Of a DNA stretch of 64,000 nt, positions 50,547 through 59,172 are shown piece after piece (the stretch's first letter is position 1; the number at the start of each line of letters is the position of its first letter). The position numbers and the translations under genes are program-made. The notes below the pieces were generated by a model. It saw only the letters and a program-made list of their open reading frames with translations. It ran no database searches and was not told the DNA's origin. The stretch is from Aeromonas veronii (GTDB lineage: Bacteria > Pseudomonadota > Gammaproteobacteria > Enterobacterales > Aeromonadaceae), in NCBI RefSeq assembly GCF_040215105.1, contig NZ_CP157875.1:2843501-2907500 (forward strand), in the 5' to 3' direction.

Positions 50547-51560
50547 TCAGCCCTGCGTGCGGCGCATCCGCTTGACCGCATACATGCTGGCATCTGCCAG
50601 ACGTAAAGCTTCCTCGATGCTGGTCTCGGCGGGATTGACCGCCACCACCCCCACGCTGGCCCCGGGGTAATGCAACGTCTGGGCGGGCAGCGGCAACTGC
50701 AGCACGCTCTGCTCGAACAAACGACGCTGGAAGCGCAGCACCGCCAGCTCCTGCGCCTCCTCCTCTGGCAGCGGACCCATGCCCACCACCACGAACTCGT
50801 CCCCGCCGACCCGCGCCAGCAGATCGCCGCTGCGAAGGGCCGAGCCCAGCCGCTGCGCCACCGTAGTGAGCAGCAGATCCCCCGCCTCGTGGCCATGGGT
50901 GTCGTTGATCTGCTTGAAACCGTCGAGATCGATGAAGGCGACCAGCACGGGGTGGCCGGCCCGCGCCGACAGGGAGAACAGCAGCGGCAACTCCAGCATG
51001 AGGGCGCGGCGGTTGAGCTGTCCGGTCAGGGGATCGCTCAGCGCCTGACGCGACAGCTCCAGATTCGCCTGCTGCAACTGCACCAGCAGTTGCTCCCGCT
51101 CCACGTGCTCGGCGATGAGCATCGCGAAGAAGGCGATGAGCTGCTCGGAGCCCGGCACGCAGGGCTTCTGTTTGGCGCTGGCGGCGCACAGGGTGCCGTA
51201 GAGCGACCCCGAGGGCGTGCGCACCGGGCTGCTCAGGTAGGTGCGAATGCCGAGCTCTTGGGCGGCATCGGAATCCCCCCAGCAGTCGGCCACATTGCCC
51301 GTATAGAGGCGCCCCTCGTTCATGGCGCGCCGGCACAGGGTATCGCTCCAGTCCACCGAGAGCCCCTCCGGGATCTGCAACTCGGCCACGTTGCGGGCGA
51401 AGCGGATGTGTTGCCTCTCCTCCCCGAGGTCTATCTCGGTGAGGTAGGTCGACTCCAGTCCGGTCACCGCTTCCAGCATCTCCAGCAGCGGCCGGGTCAG
51501 GCTCTCCAGATCCCGCGCCCGGGTGACCTGTACAGACAGGGCCTGCAATATCTTGTCCAT
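50547..51560 (-). CDS. GAF-GGDEF diguanylate cyclase
   Basis: 337 residues. N-terminal GAF sensor domain (about 20-155), linker helix, then GGDEF with intact RVGGDEF. The I-site RSGD sits at the right distance before it, so product inhibition is expected, unlike the membrane cyclase at 20969. Soluble; ligand of the GAF domain unknown. The ATG at 51560 has GGAG 6 nt upstream; the TTG at 51572 is less likely. Confidence 0.9.
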   Translation of the reverse strand: MDKILQALSVQVTRARDLESLTRPLLEMLEAVTGLESTYLTEIDLGEERQHIRFARNVAELQIPEGLSVDWSDTLCRRAMNEGRLYTGNVADCWGDSDAAQELGIRTYLSSPVRTPSGSLYGTLCAASAKQKPCVPGSEQLIAFFAMLIAEHVEREQLLVQLQQANLELSRQALSDPLTGQLNRRALMLELPLLFSLSARAGHPVLVAFIDLDGFKQINDTHGHEAGDLLLTTVAQRLGSALRSGDLLARVGGDEFVVVGMGPLPEEEAQELAVLRFQRRLFEQSVLQLPLPAQTLHYPGASVGVVAVNPAETSIEEALRLADASMYAVKRMRRTQG

Positions 51561-51928
51561 GCCTATCTCCAAGCTTGCATGTTATCCATGGATAACCTTA
51601 CCCAAGCCGGGCATGACCCGACAAGCGAGAGCGGGCCTCAGCCCGGTAAAATTCCACCCTTTTCACACTTTGACGGCGCGCCGTCCGGGCTTTGCTTCGG
51701 CCCCCGACCCGGATGCAGCCATAATGTTGAGCCAGCGCAAATATTCATTCATTTCTGACGTTTAACTCATCAAAGTCATAGATCAGGCCAAGATGGCTCC
51801 GTAAGATGAGTCTGAACCTGACGCGAGCATACGGTTGGCGACGGTTCACGACGCACTCTGGCAGTCACAGTCAGGCGGCAGCGTCTCTGGCGGATGCCAG
51901 ACCGGCATCCTGCGTCTCGGCGAGGGGC

Positions 51929-52066
51929 GAGGACGCCGTCCTCGACGGGGTTTCGGTGTGATCCCCTCTCCCCTTGCGGGAGAGGGTCAGGGTGAGGGGT
52001 CACTAGCCTCTTTTGGCACGGTTTCATCGCGTGAGACACGAGGACGCCGTACTCGATGGGGTTTCG
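51929..52066 (+). repeat. 27-bp direct repeat around a REP-like element
   Basis: The unit GAGGACGCCGT[C/A]CTCGA[C/T]GGGG-TTTCG occurs at 51929-51955 and 52040-52066 with two differences, one copy on each side of the REP-like element. Confidence 0.75.
51964..51999 (+). repeat. REP-like GC-rich palindromic repeat, copy 2
   Basis: CCCTCTCCC-CTTG-CGGGAGAGGG followed by TCAGGGTGAGGGG; same family as 35007 and, inverted, 57393. Confidence 0.85.
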
Positions 52067-52132
52067 CCGCCGCTGCGCGGCTGGGCGAGTGACTTTGGAA
52101 AGACCCAAAGTCACCAAAAGTCTTCTCCCCCA
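52040..52132 (+). repeat. Composite inverted repeat, left copy
   Basis: Contains GGTTTCGCCGCCGCTGCGCG, then GGCGAGTGACTTT, then CACCAAAAGTCTTCTCCCCC. The reverse complement recurs at 57233-57330 on the other side of the AT-rich island. Confidence 0.85.
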
Positions 52133-52492
52133 CTTGTTCGCCCGCCTGCGTCGGGTTCCCCCGGTTCACCCTTTTGTCCCACGGCACGCGGCGATGGGCT
52201 TTGACCTCCACCATCCATGGCGTCGGTCAAAGTCCGCTGCGGACATCCTTGTCCTTGCGCCAAACCGGGTCGAGCGTTGCTCGTCCAATTCCGGTTTGGC
52301 CCCTGGCCCAGCGCCGCTCGCTCGGCGTCCTGCCTCGCGGCCTGGACAAACGGGCTCACCTCAGCGAACAACAGGGGGCAACGCCGAACCTTCAGTCCCG
52401 AGGCCAATCAACAGTACCCTGTGTATCCGGGGCTGTGATCGGGAGAGGCGTTATCTCTTATTCAGCCCCTCGATCACCAGCAGGGTGAGACC

Positions 52493-52621
52493 AGATTGTC
52501 GCCCCCATACAACAAGCAAAATCAGCTTGGTTGCATCGGTGAGGAAATGACGTTGATTACAGCAACATGCGGCAGACCGCATTATCGGGGAATGGCCTTA
52601 TATTGAAAGCCTGATAGTGAA
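52493..52621 (+). repeat. Module leader, copy 1 (before the JAMM gene)
   Basis: Starts AGATTGTCGCCCCCAT and ends GATAGTGAA; shares most positions with 54403-54529 in the same orientation. Contains arms TATCGGG (52583-52589) and CCTGATA (52610-52616) 20 nt apart, able to pair. It ends 137 bp before the start codon of the JAMM-like gene. Confidence 0.85.
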
Positions 52622-52758
52622 CTATTTTGCCAAGATAACACTTATTTCTCGAACGTCCGATTACGCTTCGCTAACCAAACCTACGGCCTCGTTCTCATTA
52701 AGTAGTTGAACCCGAATAATAAAACAGAAAGTCACATATAACTAAGAGAGCATTAGAA

Positions 52759-53574
52759 ATGAACGCCATTGTTAATTTCAGCAAGAGTGCATTTTTCGAG
52801 TTATTAATGTCTGCAGTTGAAGCATACACAATAAAACATAAAGAGAGTAAGGTCATCGCAGTTGAGACATATGCTCACCTTTGGGGTAAAATAAACAAAA
52901 AGACCCCACTAACATGTTATATAAACCATATTTCTGTAGAAACATCCGCAGTCAGAAGCAGAGATTCAGTAATAACTTACACAAAGTCATTAGAAATTAA
53001 AAAAGAAATAGCAGAGATGTTTGGCGAAGATTATGCGTATATAGGTAGTATGCATACGCACCCCTGGATTAATGGGGAATCGTTTAACAAAAGCATTATT
53101 TCTACCCCTGAATGTATTCGAAAGAACAAACTCTTCTACTTGAGCGACACTGACCACGAATCGGAATATGGAATTTCCTTTGAAGTCGGGAAAAGAAAAT
53201 TTTCGGTTGCTGCTGTAATGACACTATTTTCCGCACAGCGAGCTACCGATAAAAAAGATAGCTACATATGTGACGATGGTATTATAGAGTTTTCTATTGG
53301 AAACTTGAAAATATGGATGTTCGTTCAAGCATTTCAGCACATAGAAAAATTTCATCTTTCCGACCAACAAATAAAAGATGTTAAAAAATTTAATTTAAAC
53401 CTGTCTAACTATACCGACGACAATTTAATTCCTGTTCCAATAGCAACAGAATTGAACGGTTCTGATATTATGGATTGGATATTATTAAAACCATTTGGTC
53501 GAATTAACATAGCAGGAAACAACGCTGAGTACATAGATAAATCCACATCTGAGAAAAGAACTATTTATTTTTGA
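52759..53574 (+). CDS. JAMM/MPN (Mov34)-like metallopeptidase protein
   Basis: 271 residues, AT-rich codons. The elements of a JAMM zinc site are present: Glu36 in VETYAHLWGK, His99-x-His101-Pro in GSMHTHPW, and Ser129-x-x-Asp132 in YLSDTD. The spacing from HxH to SxxD (27 residues) is longer than the usual 7-10, so this is a divergent member or the insertion is a family trait. JAMM proteins are isopeptidases or peptidases, often acting on ubiquitin-like tags. No E1, E2 or ubiquitin-like gene is nearby. First gene of module 1; ribosome site AAGAGAG. About 100 C-terminal residues are of unknown fold. Confidence 0.65.
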   Translation: MNAIVNFSKSAFFELLMSAVEAYTIKHKESKVIAVETYAHLWGKINKKTPLTCYINHISVETSAVRSRDSVITYTKSLEIKKEIAEMFGEDYAYIGSMHTHPWINGESFNKSIISTPECIRKNKLFYLSDTDHESEYGISFEVGKRKFSVAAVMTLFSAQRATDKKDSYICDDGIIEFSIGNLKIWMFVQAFQHIEKFHLSDQQIKDVKKFNLNLSNYTDDNLIPVPIATELNGSDIMDWILLKPFGRINIAGNNAEYIDKSTSEKRTIYF

Positions 53575-53590
53575 TTGACAATATAAACCC

Positions 53591-54286
53591 ATGCATCAAA
53601 TGCTTAATGGAAAATGCCTCAACAATCCTATGAAAAACGATCTAATTGAAAATTTGAAGTCATTTAACCGTAAAGAGCGGTTTTATCTGGTTGGCCAAAT
53701 GCTGGGAAACCCAGAGTTTCGCATGGATGACAAGCAGCTTGATGAGATATCTAGGTTAATCGGTTTCAAAATCCCCAGAGAATACTTTGCAGCGATGGAT
53801 TATCATCTTGACTGGATTTATGCCAGCTTGTATCTCACTAAAAACAACACTACGGGTCGCGTAAAACGCAATTTCATAGAAGAAAATGGAATTTAAATCG
53901 ACTATCAGATATCAGGAACGCAAGAGGATGTCGACTTTCTTCTTGCCTTTGCCGATCATGAAAACACAACCCATATTGTGATGATTGAAGCTAAAGGCGA
54001 CAGCTACTTTAGCAATGGTCAGCTAGATAGCAAAAACAAACGATTCAAGGCTATTTTCGGTAACGAAAATACATGGCCCAAGGTCAGGCCTCATTTTTTA
54101 ATATGCAGCCCTAAAAAACCACAAAAGATAAACATAGAAGAACCAATCTACTTTATGTTTAAAAACTTTACATTACCTTGGCTTGAGCTAGATATGGGCA
54201 ATGGAAAAAACAAAGTCACTCGATGTGATGAAAATAAAAAACCATCTAACAATGGTGAACATTGGAAAGTTGAAAGTCGCTCTTAA
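53591..54286 (+). pseudogene. PD-(D/E)XK-like nuclease gene interrupted by one in-frame TAA
   Basis: Two open parts in the same frame (53591-53896 and 53897-54286) are divided by a single TAA at 53894-53896. Joined they give about 231 residues. Part 1 has NRKERFYLVGQMLGNPEF and PREYFAAMDYHLDWIYASLYL. Part 2 continues with GTQEDVDFLLAF and HIVMIEAKGDSYF: Asp, then Glu-x-Lys, the PD-(D/E)XK nuclease core, with Gln in NGQLDSK after it. All catalytic residues lie after the stop. It could be a recent nonsense mutation, a read error, or a restart at 53978 giving a truncated product. An ATG at 53630 is an alternative beginning. Starts 16 bp after the JAMM-like gene. Confidence 0.75.
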
Positions 54287-54316
54287 AAATATCTATGCAA
54301 CTTATATCACTCATTA

Positions 54317-54341
54317 TTCCTATCCTATCCTATCCTATCCT
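54317..54341 (+). repeat. TATCC pentamer tandem array
   Basis: Four perfect TATCC units plus a partial one, in the spacer after the nuclease gene and before the second leader. Confidence 0.8.
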
Positions 54342-54402
54342 GGCAATGATCGGGCGGATTATTATCTCAGAGCCAGCACATCGCCCACCCCATGACAAGG
54401 TC

Positions 54403-54529
54403 AGATTGTCGCCCCCATGAAACGGGAATCATCGACATAGTTTCATAGGTGAAAAACATTGTGAGTGCAGCAACAAGCGGAACACATCCCTATCGGGAAG
54501 CGGCTTTATATTAAAGGCCCGATAGTGAA
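54403..54529 (+). repeat. Module leader, copy 2 (before the DUF6119-like gene)
   Basis: Same start (AGATTGTCGCCCCCAT) and end (GATAGTGAA) as copy 1, with diverged middle. Arms TATCGGG (54491-54497) and CCCGATA (54518-54524) pair perfectly, again 20 nt apart; an inner CTTTA-TAT-TAAAG adds to the hairpin. Ends 89 bp before the start codon. Confidence 0.85.
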
Positions 54530-54618
54530 TACTCAGACGTGACATAACTATATTTATAGAACACCAGGCCACTCTTCACCAATAGACCATTTAAAACCGA
54601 AGGGAAACGAATCACTAT

Positions 54619-56238
54619 ATGGATATAAAATACAATATATATCGAATCAGCAATGAAAACTTAAAGAAGCTAGAGCAAAGTCTTGATAAAACAGGACTAA
54701 AAAAGCAAAAAACAAAATCTTATAAAAATTTCATTTCCACCTTCTATTTTTCAGAAGAGCAAGATGGTAATGACGTTTGGTGGATTAATTCTTATAAGTC
54801 ATTTCTGAACGATCCCAAAATAACACCAAAAAATCTATTCCATTATGGACTACTCATATCAAAGCCTAAATCAAAGAGGAAGAGGTTTTCGTATTTAGTG
54901 AGCTTAGGTAAATCTCATTTTTATCTAGGTAAATACATAGAACGTGATTTTGGAATCAATCTTGCAATCAGAATGGCTAATGAAGAGTCAACGCTTTTAA
55001 AGAAAAGCACTTACTTTGCCAACATAAAAACAGGAGAAATGTCGTCTTATAATAAATTTATAAAAGATAACTATGACCCTGGAGAATCTGTTGACCATTT
55101 GAAAGCTAAAGCTAGAAATATAGAGGAGTGGGGCGAACGAAATATTATTTTTTCTGATTCAGTTCAAATCAGTGCAAACATTCCTCCCGAACAAATTGAT
55201 TCATTGCTTGAGAAAATCGAGCAGAATATGATGAAAGGTGAGGTTATATCACTGCCAAAACTAGAACCAGTTAAAGATATTGACTTGAAAAATGAGTTGG
55301 ATAAAAACTTACTCAATGCAATTAGAGAAGGAAAATCATCATTCTCTTTGTCAGAATTTGAAGTGCTCGGTGGGCATATAACTTTAACATCTGATGAATT
55401 CAACTACTCTATTTACACAAAATCCAGTCGTGAACCAGAAGAGAACTTACAAGAACTAGGGCAAACATTAGAAAAAGAAAGCATTGTAAAATATCTAATA
55501 AAATTAGACAAAAAAATCCCAATTTCCGATATAAAAATAAAATTTCATCATGAGAGTATGGCTAGAAGGAGTAAATGTCTAAAAGAGGCCATAGATTTTT
55601 CTTTTACATTTAATAATCAGCAATACTTATTGCGGCACGGTGCATGGTTTGTTTTTAATAGCACATTCATGCAATATTTAGAACGTTCAATAAATAAGAT
55701 CCCGCTATCTGCTCGAGACAATATTATTGAGTCAGACTATCTTTCTTGGAAAAAAGAAAAAGAAGAGGAAATTCAGCGCTCACCTGACTCTGTTGAAAAC
55801 AAAATCACATATCGAGAATATTACTTCAATAAAAAACTATGTAAGCTTCATAACTATGAACTTCTTGACAGAAAAACAGAGCAAGTAAAATCAATAAAGG
55901 CAAATGCTCAAGATTATAAAGTCGAGATTGCAGATTTATACGATGCAAAAAATGGTGAGGTAATAGCATTAAAAATATCTGACGATATGAGCGAACTCAT
56001 TTATAACATAACTCAATCTTTAACTGCTTTAGAGCTACATAAAAAAGCATTTGTGGGTACTGGCAGAGACATAAAAAAGGCATCTCTTTGGTTTGTTTTT
56101 CAGAAAGAGATTAACCAGTTAACTGATATTAACTCAATAAACTTTCTGCTTTCTCTAGAGCATTGGAGAAAAAGTATTTTGGCTCTAGGATTCGAGATCG
56201 GTATATACATATCTCAACATATAAAAGAGACCACTTAA
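54619..56238 (+). CDS. DUF6119 / TIGR04141 'sporadically distributed' family protein
   Basis: 539 residues, Lys/Glu/Asn-rich and soluble. The layout fits TIGR04141: N-terminal YNIYRIS, then the conserved FSYLVSLGKSHFYLGKYIERDFGINLAIRMAN, FANIKTGEMSSYNKFI and a long C-terminal part. The family is scattered among bacteria and tends to sit in variable or defence-type islands; no activity is established to my knowledge. The DUF4145 gene follows 41 bp later, so they form module 2. Codon use is AT-rich and unlike the flanking genes, a sign of transfer. Confidence 0.68.
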   Translation: MDIKYNIYRISNENLKKLEQSLDKTGLKKQKTKSYKNFISTFYFSEEQDGNDVWWINSYKSFLNDPKITPKNLFHYGLLISKPKSKRKRFSYLVSLGKSHFYLGKYIERDFGINLAIRMANEESTLLKKSTYFANIKTGEMSSYNKFIKDNYDPGESVDHLKAKARNIEEWGERNIIFSDSVQISANIPPEQIDSLLEKIEQNMMKGEVISLPKLEPVKDIDLKNELDKNLLNAIREGKSSFSLSEFEVLGGHITLTSDEFNYSIYTKSSREPEENLQELGQTLEKESIVKYLIKLDKKIPISDIKIKFHHESMARRSKCLKEAIDFSFTFNNQQYLLRHGAWFVFNSTFMQYLERSINKIPLSARDNIIESDYLSWKKEKEEEIQRSPDSVENKITYREYYFNKKLCKLHNYELLDRKTEQVKSIKANAQDYKVEIADLYDAKNGEVIALKISDDMSELIYNITQSLTALELHKKAFVGTGRDIKKASLWFVFQKEINQLTDINSINFLLSLEHWRKSILALGFEIGIYISQHIKETT

Positions 56239-56279
56239 GAAAGAATTAATATTTTCTATTTTTATCAGTAGGGATATGT

Positions 56280-56945
56280 ATGTCTGAAGAAAACTTCAAA
56301 ATTGAAAAGGCGCACTGCAATGGGTGCTTACATGAAACCAAACACTTTGTAATTGCTGAACGTTCAAACGGTGGAAGTGAACTTGCGGATAAAAGTGATC
56401 CATACTGTGATTACGAGATAAGTTGGAATACAACATATAAAATGCTAGAGTGTTGTGGTTGTGAAAACATATCACTACAAAGACGATTTTATTTCTCTGA
56501 ATTTGATGGTGTGAAAGAAGAATACTACCCTCCACAAATCTCTCGTCAATTGCCAAAATGGCATGATGAAATCCCCTCTGATTGGTCAGAAATGTTGAAA
56601 GAAGTCTATACAGCACTGCATGCAGATAGCAGACGTTTAGCTCTCATGGGGGCAAGAACATTAATTGACATGTTTATGAATGACCAATTAGGAGATATCG
56701 GCAACTTTGCTCAAAAGATGAGCAAGCTGGAATCTGATGGGCTAATAAGCAAGCCTAATAAAGTTATATTAAATGCAGTTCTTGAAATTGGACATGCTGC
56801 AACCCATCGTGGACACAAGGCCAGAGCTCATGAAGTTAGCCAAGTGATGGACATAGTTGAAAACTTACTTCATGGCTATGTTCTAAAGGATGCAGCTCAA
56901 GACTTGGAAAATAAAATACCAAAACGGAGAATAGGAAAAATTTAA
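56280..56945 (+). CDS. Zinc-ribbon plus DUF4145 protein
   Basis: 221 residues. The N-terminal half has paired cysteines C13-x2-C16 and C58/C59-x-C61, able to bind zinc. The C-terminal half (from about 110) carries the helical DUF4145 core ADSRRLALMGARTLIDMFM ... ILEIGHAATHRGHKA-like sequence. DUF4145 is HEPN-like and found fused to or beside restriction and other defence proteins. Second gene of module 2, followed by a terminator. Confidence 0.8.
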   Translation: MSEENFKIEKAHCNGCLHETKHFVIAERSNGGSELADKSDPYCDYEISWNTTYKMLECCGCENISLQRRFYFSEFDGVKEEYYPPQISRQLPKWHDEIPSDWSEMLKEVYTALHADSRRLALMGARTLIDMFMNDQLGDIGNFAQKMSKLESDGLISKPNKVILNAVLEIGHAATHRGHKARAHEVSQVMDIVENLLHGYVLKDAAQDLENKIPKRRIGKI

Positions 56946-56946
56946 T

Positions 56947-56975
56947 AAAAACAGCCGTCTCGGCTGCGGTTTTTT
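56947..56975 (+). terminator. Terminator of module 2
   Basis: CAGCCG-TCT-CGGCTG hairpin followed by CGGTTTTTT, directly after the DUF4145 gene stop. Confidence 0.85.
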
Positions 56976-57232
56976 ATTCCTGATTTCTATCTAGCCAACC
57001 CCTTGCACAGCTCTCCTCCTACGGCGTAATAAACAGTCGACCAGAAAGATAAAGCCACGGGCGGGCACGGTATTGGATCCCCCTGCAAACCGCCGAGTCG
57101 AGTTCAACGGGTCAGGAGCGCCATCAGGGATGATGGCGCAGCCGCAGCCGGCACAGGGATGTGCCGTCTGCGGCGCTCCGTCCGACCCGTTGGACGAGAC
57201 GAGGGAACCCGCGAAGCGGGCGGTTTGCCGGG

Positions 57233-57330
57233 GGAGAAGACTTTTGGTGACTTTTGGTCTTTCAAAAGTCACTCGCCAAGCCGCGCAGCGGCGGCGAAAC
57301 CTCTTCGAGGGCAGCCCCTCGCGTCCTGCA
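57233..57330 (-). repeat. Composite inverted repeat, right copy
   Basis: Reverse complement of the left copy at 52040: on the minus strand it reads GGTTTCGCCGCCGCTGCGCG, GGCGAGTGACTTTTGAAAGA and CACCAAAAGTCTTCTCCCC. Internal arms GACTTTTG/CAAAAGTC also form a hairpin. Confidence 0.85.
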
Positions 57331-57392
57331 TGGCGAAGCCATGCCATTAAGGCGTTGGACGACATGCAACCGAACCAAGGAATGACGTTAGC

Positions 57393-57430
57393 TCCCCTCA
57401 CCCTGGCCCTCTCCCACAAGGGGAGAGAGG
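57393..57430 (-). repeat. REP-like GC-rich palindromic repeat, copy 3 (inverted)
   Basis: On the minus strand CCTCTCTCCCC-TTGT-GGGAGAGGG then CCAGGGTGAGGGG. Mirrors the copy at 51964 across the island. Confidence 0.85.
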
Positions 57431-57501
57431 ATCAGAGCGCAGACCACCGGGGCTTAAGCAGAGCGCAGAGGCTTAAAAGGTGTCGAGGGAAAAGGCACAA
57501 A

Positions 57502-57534
57502 CAAAAACCGCAGCCCTAGGGCTGCGGTTTTTTA
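57502..57534 (-). terminator. Terminator of cysS (bidirectional shape)
   Basis: AAAAACCGCAGCC-CTA-GGGCTGCGGTTTTTT; A- and T-runs on both sides. Confidence 0.92.
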
Positions 57535-57571
57535 TTGGCTCAACCGGTTGGCGCGAGCAGCTCCACCGGCC

Positions 57572-58948
57572 TTAGGCACGGCGCCAGCTGGTCTTGCCGG
57601 CGCTGTCTTCCAGCACTATGCCCATCTCGGTGAGACGGGCTCTAGCGGCGTCGGCGGCGGCCCAGTTCTTGTCGGCACGGGCCTGGTTACGCTGGGCGAT
57701 TAGTTGTTCAATTTCGGCCACTTCGTCGTCGGCCTCGTCACCCTTCAAGAAGGCATCCGGATCCTGCTGCAGAATGCCGAGCACGGCGCCGAGCTCGCGC
57801 AGACGGGCACCCAGGCCAGCGGCGACAGCCATGTCTTCGGCTTTCTGGCGGTTGATCTCGCGCACCAGGTCGAACAGGGCGGAGTAGGCTTCCGGGGTGT
57901 TGAAGTCGTCATCCATCGCCTCCTTGAAGCGGGCCACCTGCTCGTCTCCACCGGCAGCGGCAACGGCCGGCAGATCGCGCAATGCGGTGTACATGCGCTC
58001 CAGGGCGGCGCGGGCCTGCTTCAGGTTGTCTTCCGAGTAGTTGAGCTGGCTGCGATAGTGGCCGGACATCAGGAAGTAGCGCACGGTCTCGGCGTCATAG
58101 TGGGCCAGCACGTCGCGAATGGTGAAGAAGTTGCCAAGGGACTTGGACATCTTCTCTTTATCCACCATCACCATGCCGCTGTGCATCCAGGTGTTGACGT
58201 AGTCGCCACCGTGGGCGCAGCAGGACTGGGCGATCTCGTTCTCGTGGTGCGGGAACTGCAGATCCGAGCCGCCACCGTGGATGTCGAAGTGGTTGCCAAG
58301 GTGCTTGGAGTTCATGGCGGAGCACTCGATGTGCCAGCCGGGGCGACCCGGGCCCCAGGGGCTGTCCCAGGTCGGCTCGCCGGGCTTGGACATCTTCCAC
58401 AGCACGAAGTCCAGCGGATTGCGCTTGGCATCGACCACGTCGACCCGGGCGCCGGCCTGCAGTTGTTCCAGATCCTGGCCCGAGAGCTTGCCGTAGTCGG
58501 CGAAGGACTCGACGATGAACATGACGTCACCGTTGTCCGCCACGTAGGCGTGCTCTTTGGCCAGCAGGGATTGCACCAGCTCGATGATTTCGTGAATGTG
58601 CTGGGTGGCGCGGGGTTCGATGTCAGGGCGCACCATGCCGAGGGCATCGAAATCCTGGTGCATGTCGCCGATGAGACGCTCGGTCAGATCGTCGCAGGTA
58701 ACGTGCGTCTCGGCGGCACGCTTGATGATCTTGTCGTCCACGTCGGTGACGTTGCGCACATAGTTCAGCTCATAGCCGCTGTAGCGCAGGTAACGGGCCA
58801 CCACGTCGAAGGCGACGAAGGTGCGGCCGTGGCCGATATGACAGTGATCGTAGATGGTGACCCCACACACATACATGCCCACCTTGCCCGGGTGGATAGG
58901 TTTGAATTCTTCTTTTTGACGAGTGAGTGTGTTGTAGATCTTCAGCAT
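57572..58948 (-). CDS. cysS: Cysteinyl-tRNA synthetase
   Basis: 458 residues, class I synthetase. Zinc/substrate Cys in [10 protein letters not shown], the HIGH motif CHIGHGRT, the zinc ligands near [25 protein letters not shown] and KMSKS in [12 protein letters not shown]. The ATG at 58948 ([15 protein letters not shown]) is the family start; upstream in-frame starts lack support. Divergent from ppiB, as in E. coli. Confidence 0.98.
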   Translation of the reverse strand: MLKIYNTLTRQKEEFKPIHPGKVGMYVCGVTIYDHCHIGHGRTFVAFDVVARYLRYSGYELNYVRNVTDVDDKIIKRAAETHVTCDDLTERLIGDMHQDFDALGMVRPDIEPRATQHIHEIIELVQSLLAKEHAYVADNGDVMFIVESFADYGKLSGQDLEQLQAGARVDVVDAKRNPLDFVLWKMSKPGEPTWDSPWGPGRPGWHIECSAMNSKHLGNHFDIHGGGSDLQFPHHENEIAQSCCAHGGDYVNTWMHSGMVMVDKEKMSKSLGNFFTIRDVLAHYDAETVRYFLMSGHYRSQLNYSEDNLKQARAALERMYTALRDLPAVAAAGGDEQVARFKEAMDDDFNTPEAYSALFDLVREINRQKAEDMAVAAGLGARLRELGAVLGILQQDPDAFLKGDEADDEVAEIEQLIAQRNQARADKNWAAADAARARLTEMGIVLEDSAGKTSWRRA

Positions 58949-59172
58949 CTTTAGACCACTGCCTGTGAGTAAAATGGTCTGACATTCTAACCGCATCCGG
59001 GGGAGAAAACGAGGCGCAAAACGGGCCGGATCCTGCACCGTCGCCCTTCGCACGCCACATTGGTATCACGCCAGCGCTATGCCGGGCGCCCTTGTTGGGC
59101 TAGAATTGCCACCACTTTATGCCATACACCCGTGAGCCCGGCGCGGCTCACCTCACAGACAAGGACAACCTC

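Larger units (their letters stand above)
51573..52480. other. Gene-free repeat-rich left border of the AT-rich island
   Basis: Over 900 bp with no credible gene. Contains a REP-like element, a 27-bp direct repeat, the left copy of a composite inverted repeat, and a hairpin with arms CCAAACCGG/CCGGTTTGG near 52260-52308. GC-rich, ending where AT-rich island DNA begins. Confidence 0.6.
56976..57501. other. Gene-free right border of the AT-rich island
   Basis: About 525 bp returning to GC-rich sequence. Contains the right copy of the composite inverted repeat and an inverted REP-like element; no credible gene. Confidence 0.6.

Noticed and set aside
54317..54341. Possible CRISPR-like array
   Set aside because: Units are only 5 bp and contiguous, with no spacers; no cas genes are present.
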